Assembly (NCBI GenBank): GCA_963816435.1
Contig: CAWFKS010000022.1
Coordinates: 1 to 62,624, forward strand
Source of the DNA: CAWFKS01 sp963816435
GTDB taxonomy: Bacteria > Pseudomonadota > Alphaproteobacteria > Rhizobiales > Rhizobiaceae
Length of the DNA: 62,624 bases
Direction: 5' to 3'
Positions 9,178-17,999 of the stretch are shown piece by piece (position 1 is the stretch's first letter; each line of letters opens with the position of its first letter). The notes below the pieces were generated by a model that was not told the DNA's origin, ran no database searches, and saw only the letters and a program-made list of their open reading frames with translations. A program made the position numbers and the translations under genes.

Positions 9178-9669
9178 ATGGTTTCCAAGCGATTGAGCCG
9201 CGAGAGCGGTCACCGGCGCAAGTTCCTTGCCGTCGTCGACGAGACGCCCGAATGCGAGCGCTCCGTCGCCTATGCGGCGCGCCGCGCGGCCGCCACCAAC
9301 GGCGTCGTGGTGCTGCTCTACGTGATCGAGCCGGGCGATTTCCAGCATTGGCTGGGGGTCGAGCAGATCATGCGCGAGGAGGCGATGACTGCAGCGAATG
9401 CCGCGCTCAACGGCCACGCAGACCGGGTGCGCGAGAAGATCGGGGTGGAGCCTGAACTGGTGGTGCGCGAAGGCCAGCCGGCGGAGGAGATCCACAAGGC
9501 CATCGAGGAGGACCAGGATATCGCCATCCTGGTGCTTGCGGCAGGCAACGCCAAGGAGGGGCCGGGGCCGCTGGTGTCCTCGATCGCCGGCAAGGGCGCA
9601 GCCTTCCCGATCCCCGTGACGGTGGTGCCGGGAACGCTTTCGGACGAAGAAATAGAGAGCCTGGCCTGA
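9178..9669 (+). CDS. universal stress protein family (UspA-like)
   Basis: This 163-residue single Usp domain protein begins with a strand ending in VVDETPECERS, the usual position of the first nucleotide-binding residues. It contains VLLYVIEPGDF and later ILVLAAGNAKEG, then LVSSIAGKGAAFPIPVTVVPG, the pattern of the ATP-binding loop and last strand in Usp proteins. The family helps survival under starvation and stress; members with a complete G-2x-G-9x-G motif bind ATP, but that motif is only partly recognisable here. It lies between trpS and nfuA, an order common in rhizobia. Confidence 0.85.
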   Translation: MVSKRLSRESGHRRKFLAVVDETPECERSVAYAARRAAATNGVVVLLYVIEPGDFQHWLGVEQIMREEAMTAANAALNGHADRVREKIGVEPELVVREGQPAEEIHKAIEEDQDIAILVLAAGNAKEGPGPLVSSIAGKGAAFPIPVTVVPGTLSDEEIESLA

Positions 9670-9733
9670 CGGACCCTGTGCCCTGCCGCCTTGAAGAGCG
9701 GGACCAAGGGACATACTTTCAGGCAAGACTATT

Positions 9734-9750
9734 TCTGGAATCATTCCAGA
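9734..9750. promoter_or_regulatory. 17-bp palindrome upstream of nfuA, Irr/ICE-like
   Basis: TCTGGAA-TCA-TTCCAGA is a perfect 7-3-7 inverted repeat, 22 nt before the nfuA start. Its geometry equals the iron control element bound by the regulator Irr in rhizobia (consensus form TTTAGAA-N3-TTCTAAA), with differences in the arm bases. Control of an iron-sulfur carrier by iron status would be logical. The palindrome is seen directly; the regulator is inference. Confidence 0.35.
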
Positions 9751-9772
9751 CAAGGCAGCGGAGAAGTCCCGA

Positions 9773-10345
9773 ATGTTCATCCAGACCGAAGCCACGCCGA
9801 ATCCGGCGACGCTCAAGTTCCTGCCCGGCAAGGTCGTGATGGCCGCTGGCACGGCCGATTTCCGCGACGCCGACAGCGCGGCGGCGAGTTCGCCGCTGGC
9901 CGCGCGGCTGTTCGAGGTTCCAGGCGTCACCGGCGTCTTCTTCGGCTACGATTTCATCACCGTCACGAAGGACGGGCCGGACTGGCAGCACCTGAAGCCG
10001 GCGATCCTCGGCACGATCATGGAGCACTTCATGTCGGGCGCCCCGGTGATGGCCGACCAGGGCGCCGGCGCGGCGCAGGACGACGGCGGCGAGGAGTTCT
10101 ACGCGGAAGCCGACGAGGAGATCGTCGTCACCATCAAGGAACTGCTCAACACCCGCGTCCGGCCGGCGGTGGCCCAGGACGGCGGCGACATCACCTTCCG
10201 CGGCTACGAGAACGGCGTCGTGTTCCTGCACATGCAGGGCGCCTGCGCCGGCTGCCCTTCGTCCACGGCGACGCTGAAGCACGGCATCCAGAACCTGCTT
10301 CGCCATTTCGTGCCGGAAGTGCAGCAGGTCGAACAGGTCGCCTGA
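9773..10345 (+). CDS. nfuA: NfuA/NifU-family Fe-S cluster carrier
   Basis: This 190-residue protein has an N-terminal Nfu domain (starting MFIQTEATPNPATLKFLPG) and a C-terminal NifU-like domain. The latter contains QGACAGCPSSTATLK, whose CxxC pair holds a [4Fe-4S] cluster for delivery to target proteins. The layout is the alphaproteobacterial Nfu type, and length is normal. ATG 9773 follows a GGAGAAG site. The 7-3-7 palindrome upstream could make it iron-responsive. A strong bidirectional terminator follows the stop. Confidence 0.92.
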   Translation: MFIQTEATPNPATLKFLPGKVVMAAGTADFRDADSAAASSPLAARLFEVPGVTGVFFGYDFITVTKDGPDWQHLKPAILGTIMEHFMSGAPVMADQGAGAAQDDGGEEFYAEADEEIVVTIKELLNTRVRPAVAQDGGDITFRGYENGVVFLHMQGACAGCPSSTATLKHGIQNLLRHFVPEVQQVEQVA

Positions 10346-10375
10346 GCGTCCTCGCCGTTTCAGTCTCCGCCAACG

Positions 10376-10405
10376 AAAAAGGCCGGGCTTAGAGCCCGGC
10401 CTTTT
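10376..10405. terminator. bidirectional rho-independent terminator
   Basis: A perfect 9-bp stem GGCCGGGCT/AGCCCGGCC with a 3-nt loop is flanked by A5 on the left and T4 on the right. It can therefore end transcription of nfuA rightward and of the L,D-transpeptidase gene leftward. Confidence 0.9.
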
Positions 10406-10447
10406 CTTTGCGAACGTCCGTTGCCTGGACGGTTCGGCGTCCCTCGC

Positions 10448-11059
10448 CTACTTCACGATGACCTTGGTGCCGACATCGACGCGGTCGTAGAGGTCGATGA
10501 CGTCCTGGTTCATCATCCGGATGCAGCCCGACGACACGTTGTGGCCGATCGAGAACCATTCCGGCGAGCCGTGGATGCGATAGCCCGAATCGCCGTTCTT
10601 GGTGAACAGGTAGAGGGCGCGTGCGCCGAGCGGGTTGGTCAGGCCGGGCGGCATGCCGCCGCGCCACTTGGCGAGCTCGGGCTGGCGCTTGATCATCGCC
10701 GACGGCGGCGTCCAGGTCGGCCACTCCTTCTTCATCGCGATGTGGCGCGTGCCCTTCCACGTGAAGCCCTCCCGGCCGACGCCGATGCCGTAGCGCATCG
10801 CCTTGCCGTCCTTCTGGACCAGATAGAGGAACTTGTTCTCCGTATCGACGATGATCGTCCCCGGCTTCTCCGCGGTCTCGTAGCGCACCATCTGGCGGTG
10901 GTACTTGCCCGGCACCTTGTAGATGGGGATGGAGGGAAGCTGGTAGCCGGAATCCTTCACGGCCCCGTAGCTGTTGGAGTAGATCATGCCGGTCGTACAA
11001 CCGGCAAGCGCCGTCGCCAGCGCAACCGCCGCGGCGGCAAAGACAATCCTCAATCGCAT
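10448..11059 (-). CDS. L,D-transpeptidase (YkuD family) lipoprotein
   Basis: This 203-residue envelope enzyme forms 3-3 peptidoglycan cross-links or attaches proteins to the wall. ATG 11059 gives MRLRIVFAAAAVALATALAG followed by Cys-Thr-Thr, a lipoprotein signal with lipobox LAGC; an upstream extension would bury that signal, so the shorter start is preferred. The YkuD domain ends with HGSPEWFSIGHNVSSGCIRM, which contains the catalytic His and Cys of the HxnS(H)GC(I/V)R signature. It is transcribed leftward into the shared terminator. Rhizobia carry many such paralogues, so the exact role is not fixed. Confidence 0.9.
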   Translation of the reverse strand: MRLRIVFAAAAVALATALAGCTTGMIYSNSYGAVKDSGYQLPSIPIYKVPGKYHRQMVRYETAEKPGTIIVDTENKFLYLVQKDGKAMRYGIGVGREGFTWKGTRHIAMKKEWPTWTPPSAMIKRQPELAKWRGGMPPGLTNPLGARALYLFTKNGDSGYRIHGSPEWFSIGHNVSSGCIRMMNQDVIDLYDRVDVGTKVIVK

Positions 11060-11294
11060 GTACCCGAGTGCCCCGATTACAGTTTCGCCCGATTCGAGCC
11101 GAAATTTCGCCGCCATTGTTAAAACGGGCGTTAACGGAATGCCAAGCGGATTCCCGCGCCGGGCGACTGCCGGCGGTGCCGGGCGCCTTGATCTATGGCA
11201 ATTCGGCAACAATATTTCACGAAAGCGTGATCATCGGCGCTTGTGCGGGCAGTTCCGGCCCGCCATTTGCAGGCGAAGATCAGGAGACACCGCA

Positions 11295-11684
11295 ATGAAT
11301 GTCGGCGAAGCGGCACGGCGCTCGGGCCTGCCGGCCAAGACGATCCGCTATTACGAGGAAATCGGGCTGATGCGGCCGGCGCGCGCCGACAACGGCTACC
11401 GCGACTATGGCGCCGACGACATCCACCGGCTGGCCTTTCTCAAGCGGGCACGCAATCTCGGCTTTTCGATCGACGACTGCCGCCAGTTGATGGCGCTGTG
11501 GTCGGACCGCTCGCGCGCCAGCCACGACGTGCGTCAGATCGCGGTGGCGCATGTGGCCACGATCGAGGAGAAGATCGCCGAGCTGCAGTCGATGCGCACG
11601 ACGCTCGACCGTCTGATCACCGCCTGCCACGGCGACGACCGGCCCGACTGCCCGATCCTGGAGGACATCGCCGGCGAGGCGTGA
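11295..11684 (+). CDS. MerR-family regulator, CueR/HmrR-like
   Basis: This 129-residue protein has the MerR winged helix at the N-terminus (GEAARRSGLPAKTIRYYEEI) and the usual linking coiled coil. Near the C-terminus it has two cysteines in CHGDDRPDC, the arrangement that senses Cu(I)/Ag(I) in CueR/HmrR-type members. It should activate a copper export gene by untwisting a long-spacer promoter. No copper ATPase is adjacent, so its targets lie elsewhere. AGGAGA precedes ATG 11295. An inverted repeat TCACG-AAAG-CGTGA at 11217-11230 lies upstream and may be an operator. Confidence 0.88.
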   Translation: MNVGEAARRSGLPAKTIRYYEEIGLMRPARADNGYRDYGADDIHRLAFLKRARNLGFSIDDCRQLMALWSDRSRASHDVRQIAVAHVATIEEKIAELQSMRTTLDRLITACHGDDRPDCPILEDIAGEA

Positions 11685-11696
11685 GGCAGCCGTTGG

Positions 11697-11915
11697 CTAT
11701 TTCCTACTTGGATTTGTTCGAAACGAGCCGGGACCCTCTTCAATAAAAAGTTCCGTTGTTCGGCTGGGGTTCCCGACGCGATGTTTGGAAAGAAAATTTC
11801 TATGCGTTCGCTCTGCCCAACCCGGACATGCGCGCTTTACGTCGTTCGGGCTGAACGGCTCAGCCAAACGGCCGTCTGCTACGGCAGCAAAAATCTCTGA
11901 CGCAAATTGCTTCAT
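11697..11915 (-). CDS. small conserved hypothetical protein
   Basis: This 72-residue protein begins MKQFASEIFAAVADGRLAEP and contains FSPNDVKRACPGW, FLSKHRVGNP and TELF. The pattern of a short helix-turn-helix-like region, then KHRxGNP and TELF, recurs in small uncharacterised proteins scattered in rhizobial genomes, as I recall. No signal peptide or membrane segment. It faces the MerR gene tail-to-tail with an 11-nt gap. The base composition is lower in GC than the flanks, suggesting an acquired gene. Function unknown; the call rests on protein-like composition and remembered relatives. Confidence 0.5.
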   Translation of the reverse strand: MKQFASEIFAAVADGRLAEPFSPNDVKRACPGWAERTHRNFLSKHRVGNPSRTTELFIEEGPGSFRTNPSRK

Positions 11916-12002
11916 AGCTCCAGGTTATCCAGAAGTTGAGCTTCATTCAAAGCGACACCACCGCGGGTTCAAAACGTGAACACGTTCTGGCATGATCGTT
12001 TC

Positions 12003-12497
12003 ATGCCGATCGTCTCGCCGATTCCCCTCAATCCCCTCGCCGACGGGCGCCAGTCGGAGCGCGCACTGGTCATCCGCCGCGGCGTGCAGCGGCTGCTGGT
12101 CGAAATGGGCGCGGCGGTGCTGCCCGAACTGTCGCTGGTCACCGGACGGCGCGCCGACCTCGTGGCCCTGTCGAAGAAGGGCGAGATCTGGATCATCGAG
12201 ATCAAGTCGTCGGTCGAGGATTTCCGGGTCGATCGCAAATGGCCGGAATACAGGGCATTTTCCGACCGGTTCTTCTTCGCCACGCACCCGGAGGTGCCTG
12301 CGCACATCTTTCCCGAGGAGTGCGGCTTCATTCTGTCGGACGGCTACGGCGCCGAAATCATGCGCGAAGCCCCAGAGCACAGGCTGCCGGGCGCCACGCG
12401 CAAGGCGCTGATGCTGCGCATCGCGCGCGCCGGCGCTCACCGCATCACGGCAGCGGAAATCGCCGGGGTACGGGTGCCGTCGCTGGAGGACGAGTAG
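12003..12497 (+). CDS. mmcB: MmcB family DNA repair protein
   Basis: This 164-residue protein belongs to the MmcB family, which in Caulobacter is an SOS-linked protein needed for tolerance of mitomycin C damage. The core resembles a restriction-endonuclease-like fold: LSLVTGRRADLVALSKKG then IWIIEIKSSVEDF, carrying the D...E-x-K triad expected of such a fold. ATG 12003 (MPIVSP) is chosen over a GTG at 11976 because relatives start there. It sits tail-to-tail with actR, an arrangement typical for the group. Confidence 0.85.
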   Translation: MPIVSPIPLNPLADGRQSERALVIRRGVQRLLVEMGAAVLPELSLVTGRRADLVALSKKGEIWIIEIKSSVEDFRVDRKWPEYRAFSDRFFFATHPEVPAHIFPEECGFILSDGYGAEIMREAPEHRLPGATRKALMLRIARAGAHRITAAEIAGVRVPSLEDE

Positions 12498-12597
12498 CCG
12501 CACAGAGAGGTGGAAAGTCCGTCCGTGTGCAACGACGTCCCCCGACCCGCTTTGCGGGTCGTCCCTCCCCTCGAGGGGGAGGGAGAGGGGGCGTCCT

Positions 12598-13182
12598 TCA
12601 CCTGGGCGCGCGCTTGGCCAGGATCCGCTGCAGCGTCCTGCGATGCATGTTGAGGCGGCGAGCCGTCTCGGAGACGTTGCGGTCGCACATCTCGTAGACG
12701 CGCTGGATGTGTTCCCAGCGCACGCGGTCTGCCGACATCGGGTTTTCCGGCGGCTCGGCATGGTCGCGGCTGGTGCTGGTGAGCGCGGCGAAGACGTCGT
12801 CCGCATCGGCCGGCTTCGACAGATAGTCGACGGCGCCGAGCTTCACCGCCGTCACGGCGGTAGCGATGTTGCCGTAGCCGGTCAGGATGATGGCGCGGGA
12901 ATCGGCGCGCTTCTCGCGGATGGCGGCCACGACGTCGAGCCCGTTGCCGTCGGCAAGCCGCATGTCGACCACGGCGAAGGCCGGCGCGCCGGCCCTGACC
13001 TTGGCGATGGCCTCCTCGACGGTTTCGGCGGTCTCGACCTCGAAGCCGCGGCTTTCCATGGCGCGCGCCAGACGGGTCAGAAAGGGCCGGTCGTCCTCGA
13101 CGATCAGCAGGCTGCGGTCATGGCCGAGCGAGTCGGCAACCGCGGAGATATCGACATCGGCCATTTCGGCCTCTTTCAGCAT
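12598..13182 (-). CDS. actR: ActR/RegA-type redox response regulator
   Basis: This 194-residue two-component regulator has an N-terminal receiver domain with LLIVEDDRPF (acidic pocket), the phospho-acceptor Asp in VVDMRLADGNGLD, the Thr in ILTGYGN and the Lys in LSKPADADD. A short proline linker joins it to a Fis-type helix-turn-helix (NVSETARRLNMHRRTLQRIL). This is the RegA/PrrA/ActR family, which controls redox-dependent genes for respiration, carbon and nitrogen fixation. ATG 13182 is used; ATG 13164 (MADVD) has an equally good ribosome site. Its partner kinase gene lies 67 nt upstream in the same direction. Confidence 0.92.
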   Translation of the reverse strand: MLKEAEMADVDISAVADSLGHDRSLLIVEDDRPFLTRLARAMESRGFEVETAETVEEAIAKVRAGAPAFAVVDMRLADGNGLDVVAAIREKRADSRAIILTGYGNIATAVTAVKLGAVDYLSKPADADDVFAALTSTSRDHAEPPENPMSADRVRWEHIQRVYEMCDRNVSETARRLNMHRRTLQRILAKRAPR

Positions 13183-13249
13183 GGTCTTTGCCCCTGTGTA
13201 TTCGAAAATGGCGATCTGTCCACAATATCGGACCTGCGGGCGCGATTTT

Positions 13250-14545
13250 CTAGGTTTTGGACGCCAGAAACGCCTCGCGCGGCCACGAAATGGTCACCAT
13301 GGCGCCCTTTCCGGCGCCGCCGGCATTGCGAAACTCGATTTTCGCGCCAGAGCGTTCGAGCAGCGTCTTGGCGATGAACAGGCCGAGCCCAAGGCCGCCG
13401 CCGGGCTGGCCGCCACGCCGCGTCATGTAGGGTTCGCCGATGCGGTCGAGGATTTCAGCGGGAAAGCCCGGCCCGTCGTCCGTCACAGACAGGCTGACCT
13501 TGTCGCCGTTCCAGGCGGAGCGGATGACGACGGAACTGCGGGCAAAATCGACGGCGTTCTCCACCACGTTGCCGAGCCCGTAGATGACGCCCGGATTGCG
13601 CCAGCCGACCGGCTCGGGCCCGTCGTGCGCGCCCTGCTCGAGTGCGATGTCGATGCCGAAGTCGCGGTGCGGCGCGATCACCTCCTCGACCAGCGAGGTC
13701 AGCGGCAGGCGCGCCAGGTGCTCCTCGCCTTCCGACGACAGGTTGGTGAGGCGCTTCAGGATCTCGCGGCAGCGGTCGATCTGGGTCCTCAGCAGTGCCA
13801 CGTCCTCGCAGTAGCGCGGGTCCTTGCCGATGCCGCGCTCCATCTCGCGGGCGACGGTCGCGATGGTGGCCAACGGCGTGCCGAGTTCGTGCGCGGCGGC
13901 TGCCGCGAGGCCATCGAGGGCGGTGATGTGCTGCTCGCGCTGCAGGACGAGCTCGGTTTCGGCCAGAGCCTGGGCCAGAAGCCGCGCCTCCTCGGCGACG
14001 CGCCAGGCATAGATGCCGGTGAAGGCGATCGCCGAGACAAGCGCGATCCAGACGCCCGCGACGTAGACGAACGGCATCGACAGCGTCGCATCGGGATACC
14101 AGGGCAGCGGCAAATGGAAGAAGGCCAGCAGCGTCGCCGCGATCACCGTCAGTCCACCGAGCAGCGCGGTCAGCATCAGCGGCAGCGAGGTCGCCGAAAT
14201 CACCACCGGCACCGTCATCAGCAGCGAGAACGGGTTGGTCAGCCCGCCCGTCATGTAGAGAAGGCCGGCGAGTTGCACGGCATCGAAGACGAGGATGCCG
14301 AAGGCGGCCTGCGGCGAAAGCCGATGGGTCGCCGGATAGCGGAAGGCCAGGAACAGGTTGAGCCAGGCCGAACAGGCGATCAGCGCCAGGCACAGGCTGA
14401 CCGGCAGCGGAAACCGCATCCAGTGGGCGACGAGCAGCACCGTCACCGCCTGGCCCGCGACCGCCAGCCAGCGCACCCTGATCAGCGTGTTGAGGCGCAG
14501 GCGCTGGCTTTCGCCGACCACGCCCCTGTCGATGTCGAGGTTCAT
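13250..14545 (-). CDS. actS: ActS/RegB-type redox sensor histidine kinase
   Basis: This 431-residue membrane kinase has about six N-terminal membrane helices. The quinone-binding motif GGLTNPF, characteristic of RegB/PrrB, lies near residue 90. The phosphorylated His is in AAAAHELGTPLATI, and the conserved redox cysteine is retained in QIDRCREIL. The ATPase domain shows NVVENAVDFA (N box), DDGPGFP (G1) and GGGLGLGLFIAKTLL (G2). It phosphorylates ActR when the quinone pool and thiol state signal low oxygen. ATG 14545 gives MNLDIDRG, matching the usual family start. Confidence 0.93.
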   Translation of the reverse strand: MNLDIDRGVVGESQRLRLNTLIRVRWLAVAGQAVTVLLVAHWMRFPLPVSLCLALIACSAWLNLFLAFRYPATHRLSPQAAFGILVFDAVQLAGLLYMTGGLTNPFSLLMTVPVVISATSLPLMLTALLGGLTVIAATLLAFFHLPLPWYPDATLSMPFVYVAGVWIALVSAIAFTGIYAWRVAEEARLLAQALAETELVLQREQHITALDGLAAAAAHELGTPLATIATVAREMERGIGKDPRYCEDVALLRTQIDRCREILKRLTNLSSEGEEHLARLPLTSLVEEVIAPHRDFGIDIALEQGAHDGPEPVGWRNPGVIYGLGNVVENAVDFARSSVVIRSAWNGDKVSLSVTDDGPGFPAEILDRIGEPYMTRRGGQPGGGLGLGLFIAKTLLERSGAKIEFRNAGGAGKGAMVTISWPREAFLASKT

Positions 14546-14597
14546 GGCGTCCGTTATCGCGCGGCTGGACCACAACCGCCAAGGCCTATCTGCCGGA

Positions 14598-17128
14598 TCA
14601 CTGCCCGCGCGGCTTGGCACGGCTGGTCGCCTGCGCGACGCGCGGGTCCTCCGGCCAGACATGTTTCGGGTAACGGCCGCGCATGTCGGCGCGCACGTCG
14701 GCCCATGAGCCGCGCCAGAAGCCGGGCAGGTCGCGCGTCGTCTGGATCGGCCGGTGCGCCGGCGAAAGAAGCTCCAGCGTCAGCGGCACCTTTCCGCCGG
14801 CAATCGCCGGATGCGTGTCGAGGCCGAACAGTTCCTGAACGCGGATCGACAGCACCGGCGCCTCGCCGTCGTAACCGATCGGCGCGCGGCTGCCGCTCGG
14901 CGCGTCGAAATGGGTGGGCGCCAGCTCCTCGAGCCGGCGCTGGAGATCGTAGGGCACGAGCGACATCAGGGCCTGGCGCAAGGCGGCCGCCGCCGAGCCC
15001 GGAAAGGTCCGAACCGCCAGCGAGGAACGGCAGCAGCCAGTCTTCCAGCCTGTCGAGCAGCGCTTCGTCGGAGACGTCCGGCCACGGATTGCCGAGACCG
15101 CGATGCAACCAGCCGAGCCGCGCACGCAACGCCGAGGCAGCCTTGTCCCACGGCAGCACCGAAAGCCCGTGCCGCCTGACGCCGTCAAGCAGCGCCTGCT
15201 CGGCCTCGGCGCCCACCGGCGCCGGCAGTTGCCGTTCGGCCAGGGCAATCGCCCCCAGCCGCTCCGTCTCGCGCGCCCTGACGGCGCCACGGCCGGGGTC
15301 GAATTCCATGGTCGTCGCGCGCGCAATGTGGCCGGCGAGCGCCGCACGCACCTCGTCCTCGTCGACCGGGGCGGCCGCGGCGATGCGGGCGTTCTGCGCC
15401 CTGCCCTGCAGGTCGGCGACCACGAGAAACTTCTCGCGCGCCAGCGGCTCGGCCTCGTCGAGCACCGCGCCGCGGCCGTTGGCGAGCACGTAGCGGCCGT
15501 GGCCACCGCGTTGCCGGGCGACGCGGTCCGGGATAGGCGCGCAGGAGCAATGCGCCGGCCGATCCGTCGCCGCCGGTGGCTGTCCGACCTCCACCGAAGG
15601 GCGAGGGAGACGTCGCCGCCGAGGCCAGCCGCTCGGCCAGTTGCCGCGCCTGTTTCGCGCGTGGTGAGCGGTCGGTCGAAAACCGTGATAGCCGGCGTTC
15701 CAGGTCGATTTCGTTGCCGCCAAGCCCGCGCTCGGTGAGAAGCACCGCGAGCATGGCGGCGCGGCCGGCGTCGCCAGCCTTGGCCGCCTCGGCGACCATG
15801 TGGGCCAGCCTTACTGGAAGCGCCAGCCGCCGCATCGCTTCGCCGGCCTCCGTCAGGCGGCCGTCGGCGTCGATCGCGTCGAGGTCGGTGAGCAGCGCCC
15901 GGGCCTCTGCCAGCGCGGGCGCAGGCGGCGGGTCGAGGAAGGCGAGTTGCGCGGGATCGGATACGCCGAAGGCGGCGCAGTCGAGCAGAAGCCCGGACAG
16001 GTCGGCCTCGAGGATCTCCGGCGGCGTGAATGCGGGGAGCGCGGCGGTCTGCTCGGCCCGCCAAAGGCGGATGGCGACGCCCGGCTCGGTGCGGCCGGCG
16101 CGGCCGGCACGCTGGTCGGCCGAGGCACGGCTGACGCGCACCGTCTCCAGCCGCGTCAATCCGGTCGACGGCTCGTATTTCGGCAAGCGCGACAGGCCGC
16201 TGTCGATGACGACCCTGACCCCGTCGATGGTGATCGACGTCTCGGCAATGGCCGTCGCGAGTACCACCTTGCGCCGCCCAGCCGGCGCCGGGCGGATCGC
16301 GGCGTCCTGTGCCTTGCCGTCGAGACCGCCGTGCAGTTCGACGATGTCGGCGTTTTCCGGCAGGCGGCCGGACAGGAGCTCCGCGGTGCGTTCGATCTCG
16401 CGGCGGCCGGGCAGGAAGGCGAGGATGCTGCCGGGCTCGTCGGCAAGCGCGGCCCGGACCGCCCCCGCCACCGCCTCCTCGACGCGCTGCCCTGCCGGAC
16501 GCTCGGAATGGCGGATGTCGACGGGGAAGCTGCGGCCCTCGCTCTCGACCACCGGCGCATCGCCCAGAAGCCGCGCCACGCGCGCGCCGTCGAGCGTGGC
16601 CGACATCACGAGCAGCCTGAGGTCCGGCCGCAGCGCACCGGCGACATCGAGCGCCAGCGCCAGGCCGAAATCGCCGTCGAGCGAGCGTTCGTGGAACTCG
16701 TCAAAGAGGACCGCCGCGACGCCGGCCAGTTCGGGATCGTCGAGGATCATGCGCGCCAGCACGCCCTCGGTGACGACCAGCACGGCGGTTCGCCCGGAGA
16801 CACGGCTTTCCATGCGCATGGCATAGCCGACCGTGCCGCCCGGTTCCTCGCCGAGGAGCGAGGCCATGCGGCGGGCGGCGGCGCGGGCGGCGAGCCGCCG
16901 CGGCTCCAGGAGCAGGATACGGCCGCCGTTGCGCCAGGGGGCGTCAAGCAGCGCCAGCGGCGTCAGCGTCGTCTTGCCGGCGCCGGGCGGCGCGACGAGG
17001 ACCGCCCGGCCCTTGCCATCGAGCGCGGCGCGCAGTGCCGGCAGCACCTCGGCGACAGGCAGGTCGCGTGCCGCGGCGATCGCCCTGGCGGCGCTTCCGC
17101 CTTCGTCTTTGCCGGCGTTTGCAGTCAT
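14598..17128 (-). pseudogene. hrpB: ATP-dependent helicase HrpB, two frameshifts
   Basis: This is a DEAH-box helicase of the HrpB family, whose cellular role is poorly known. The N-terminal frame from ATG 17128 has Walker A APPGAGKTT, the DEFH box (LFDEFHERSLDGD), SAT (VMSATLDG) and motif VI QRAGRAGRTEPG. It stays intact to about 15531, where a GGG run seems to carry one extra base; the next frame carries DRVARQRGG to DLSGLG. A second extra base near 14992 moves to a third frame with SLVPYDLQRRL, the typical HrpB C-terminal domain, ending at 14598. The 2531-nt span equals a whole number of codons plus two. Either a decayed gene or, more likely, assembly error. Confidence 0.85.
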
Positions 17129-17268
17129 GGCGGCGATTGAACACGCGCCGGATGGGCGGTCAATTGCGGCAGCAACGGACGGATGGGACGAATTTGGGTC
17201 CACCTTGCGGGCGCTTTCGTCTATTTGTCATGAAAATCACCTAATCCGGCGCAGAAAAGGGCTGCACC

Positions 17269-17976
17269 ATGCGCTACGCCGTCTACTTCACGCCTCCACG
17301 GGAAGATCCGCTTGCCCGCGCCGCCGCCGTGTGGCTCGGCCGCGATCCGTTCGGCGGAGAGCCGGCGGGCCGGCTGCAGGCGGCCGGGCTTTCGGAAGCG
17401 GAGCTTGCCTTCCACACCGCCGCGGCACGCCGCTACGGCTTCCACGCCACGCTGAAGGCACCGTTCCGCTTGCGGCCGGGCGCCACCGAGCGCGGGCTGA
17501 TCTCGGCGGTGTCCGCGTTCGCGGCGCGCATGCGGCCGTTCGCGGTGCCGCGCATCGTGCCGAAGCGGCTCGACGGGTTCCTTGCGCTGGTGCCGTTCGA
17601 GGAATGCCGCGAGCTGAACCGCTTCGCCGGCGACGTCGTCACCGCGTTCGAACGCTTCCGCGCGCCGCTCGACGACGCCGAGATCGCGCGACGCAACCCC
17701 GACCGGCTGTCGCCGACCGAGTTGAAGAATTTGCATCTGTGGGGCTATCCCTACGTCTTCGAGACGTTCCGATTCCACATGACGCTGACCGGCCGCCTGA
17801 GTGACCAGGAGGCGCCGCGGCTGGAGCGTGCGGTGGCGGAGCATTTCGGACCGCTGCTCGACGAGCCGCTGGAAATCGGTTCGGTGGCGCTGTTCACGGA
17901 GCCGGAGCCGGGCGCGCCGTTTTCCATACGCTCCTTCCACATGCTCGGCCGGGCCGAGGCCAGGCAGACGGCCTGA
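17269..17976 (+). CDS. DUF1045 protein, 2H phosphoesterase-like
   Basis: This 235-residue protein carries two H-x-T motifs, FHATLK near residue 63 and FHMTLTG near residue 168, the signature of the 2H phosphoesterase superfamily. These enzymes act on cyclic or linear phosphodiesters. The DUF1045 group is repeatedly found beside phosphonate (C-P lyase) genes, and here it precedes phnM by 23 nt, so a role in handling a ribose-phosphonate intermediate is plausible. That role is inferred from context only. No signal peptide. Confidence 0.8.
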   Translation: MRYAVYFTPPREDPLARAAAVWLGRDPFGGEPAGRLQAAGLSEAELAFHTAAARRYGFHATLKAPFRLRPGATERGLISAVSAFAARMRPFAVPRIVPKRLDGFLALVPFEECRELNRFAGDVVTAFERFRAPLDDAEIARRNPDRLSPTELKNLHLWGYPYVFETFRFHMTLTGRLSDQEAPRLERAVAEHFGPLLDEPLEIGSVALFTEPEPGAPFSIRSFHMLGRAEARQTA

Positions 17977-17999
17977 ATGACGCAAGAACAACGAACAAG

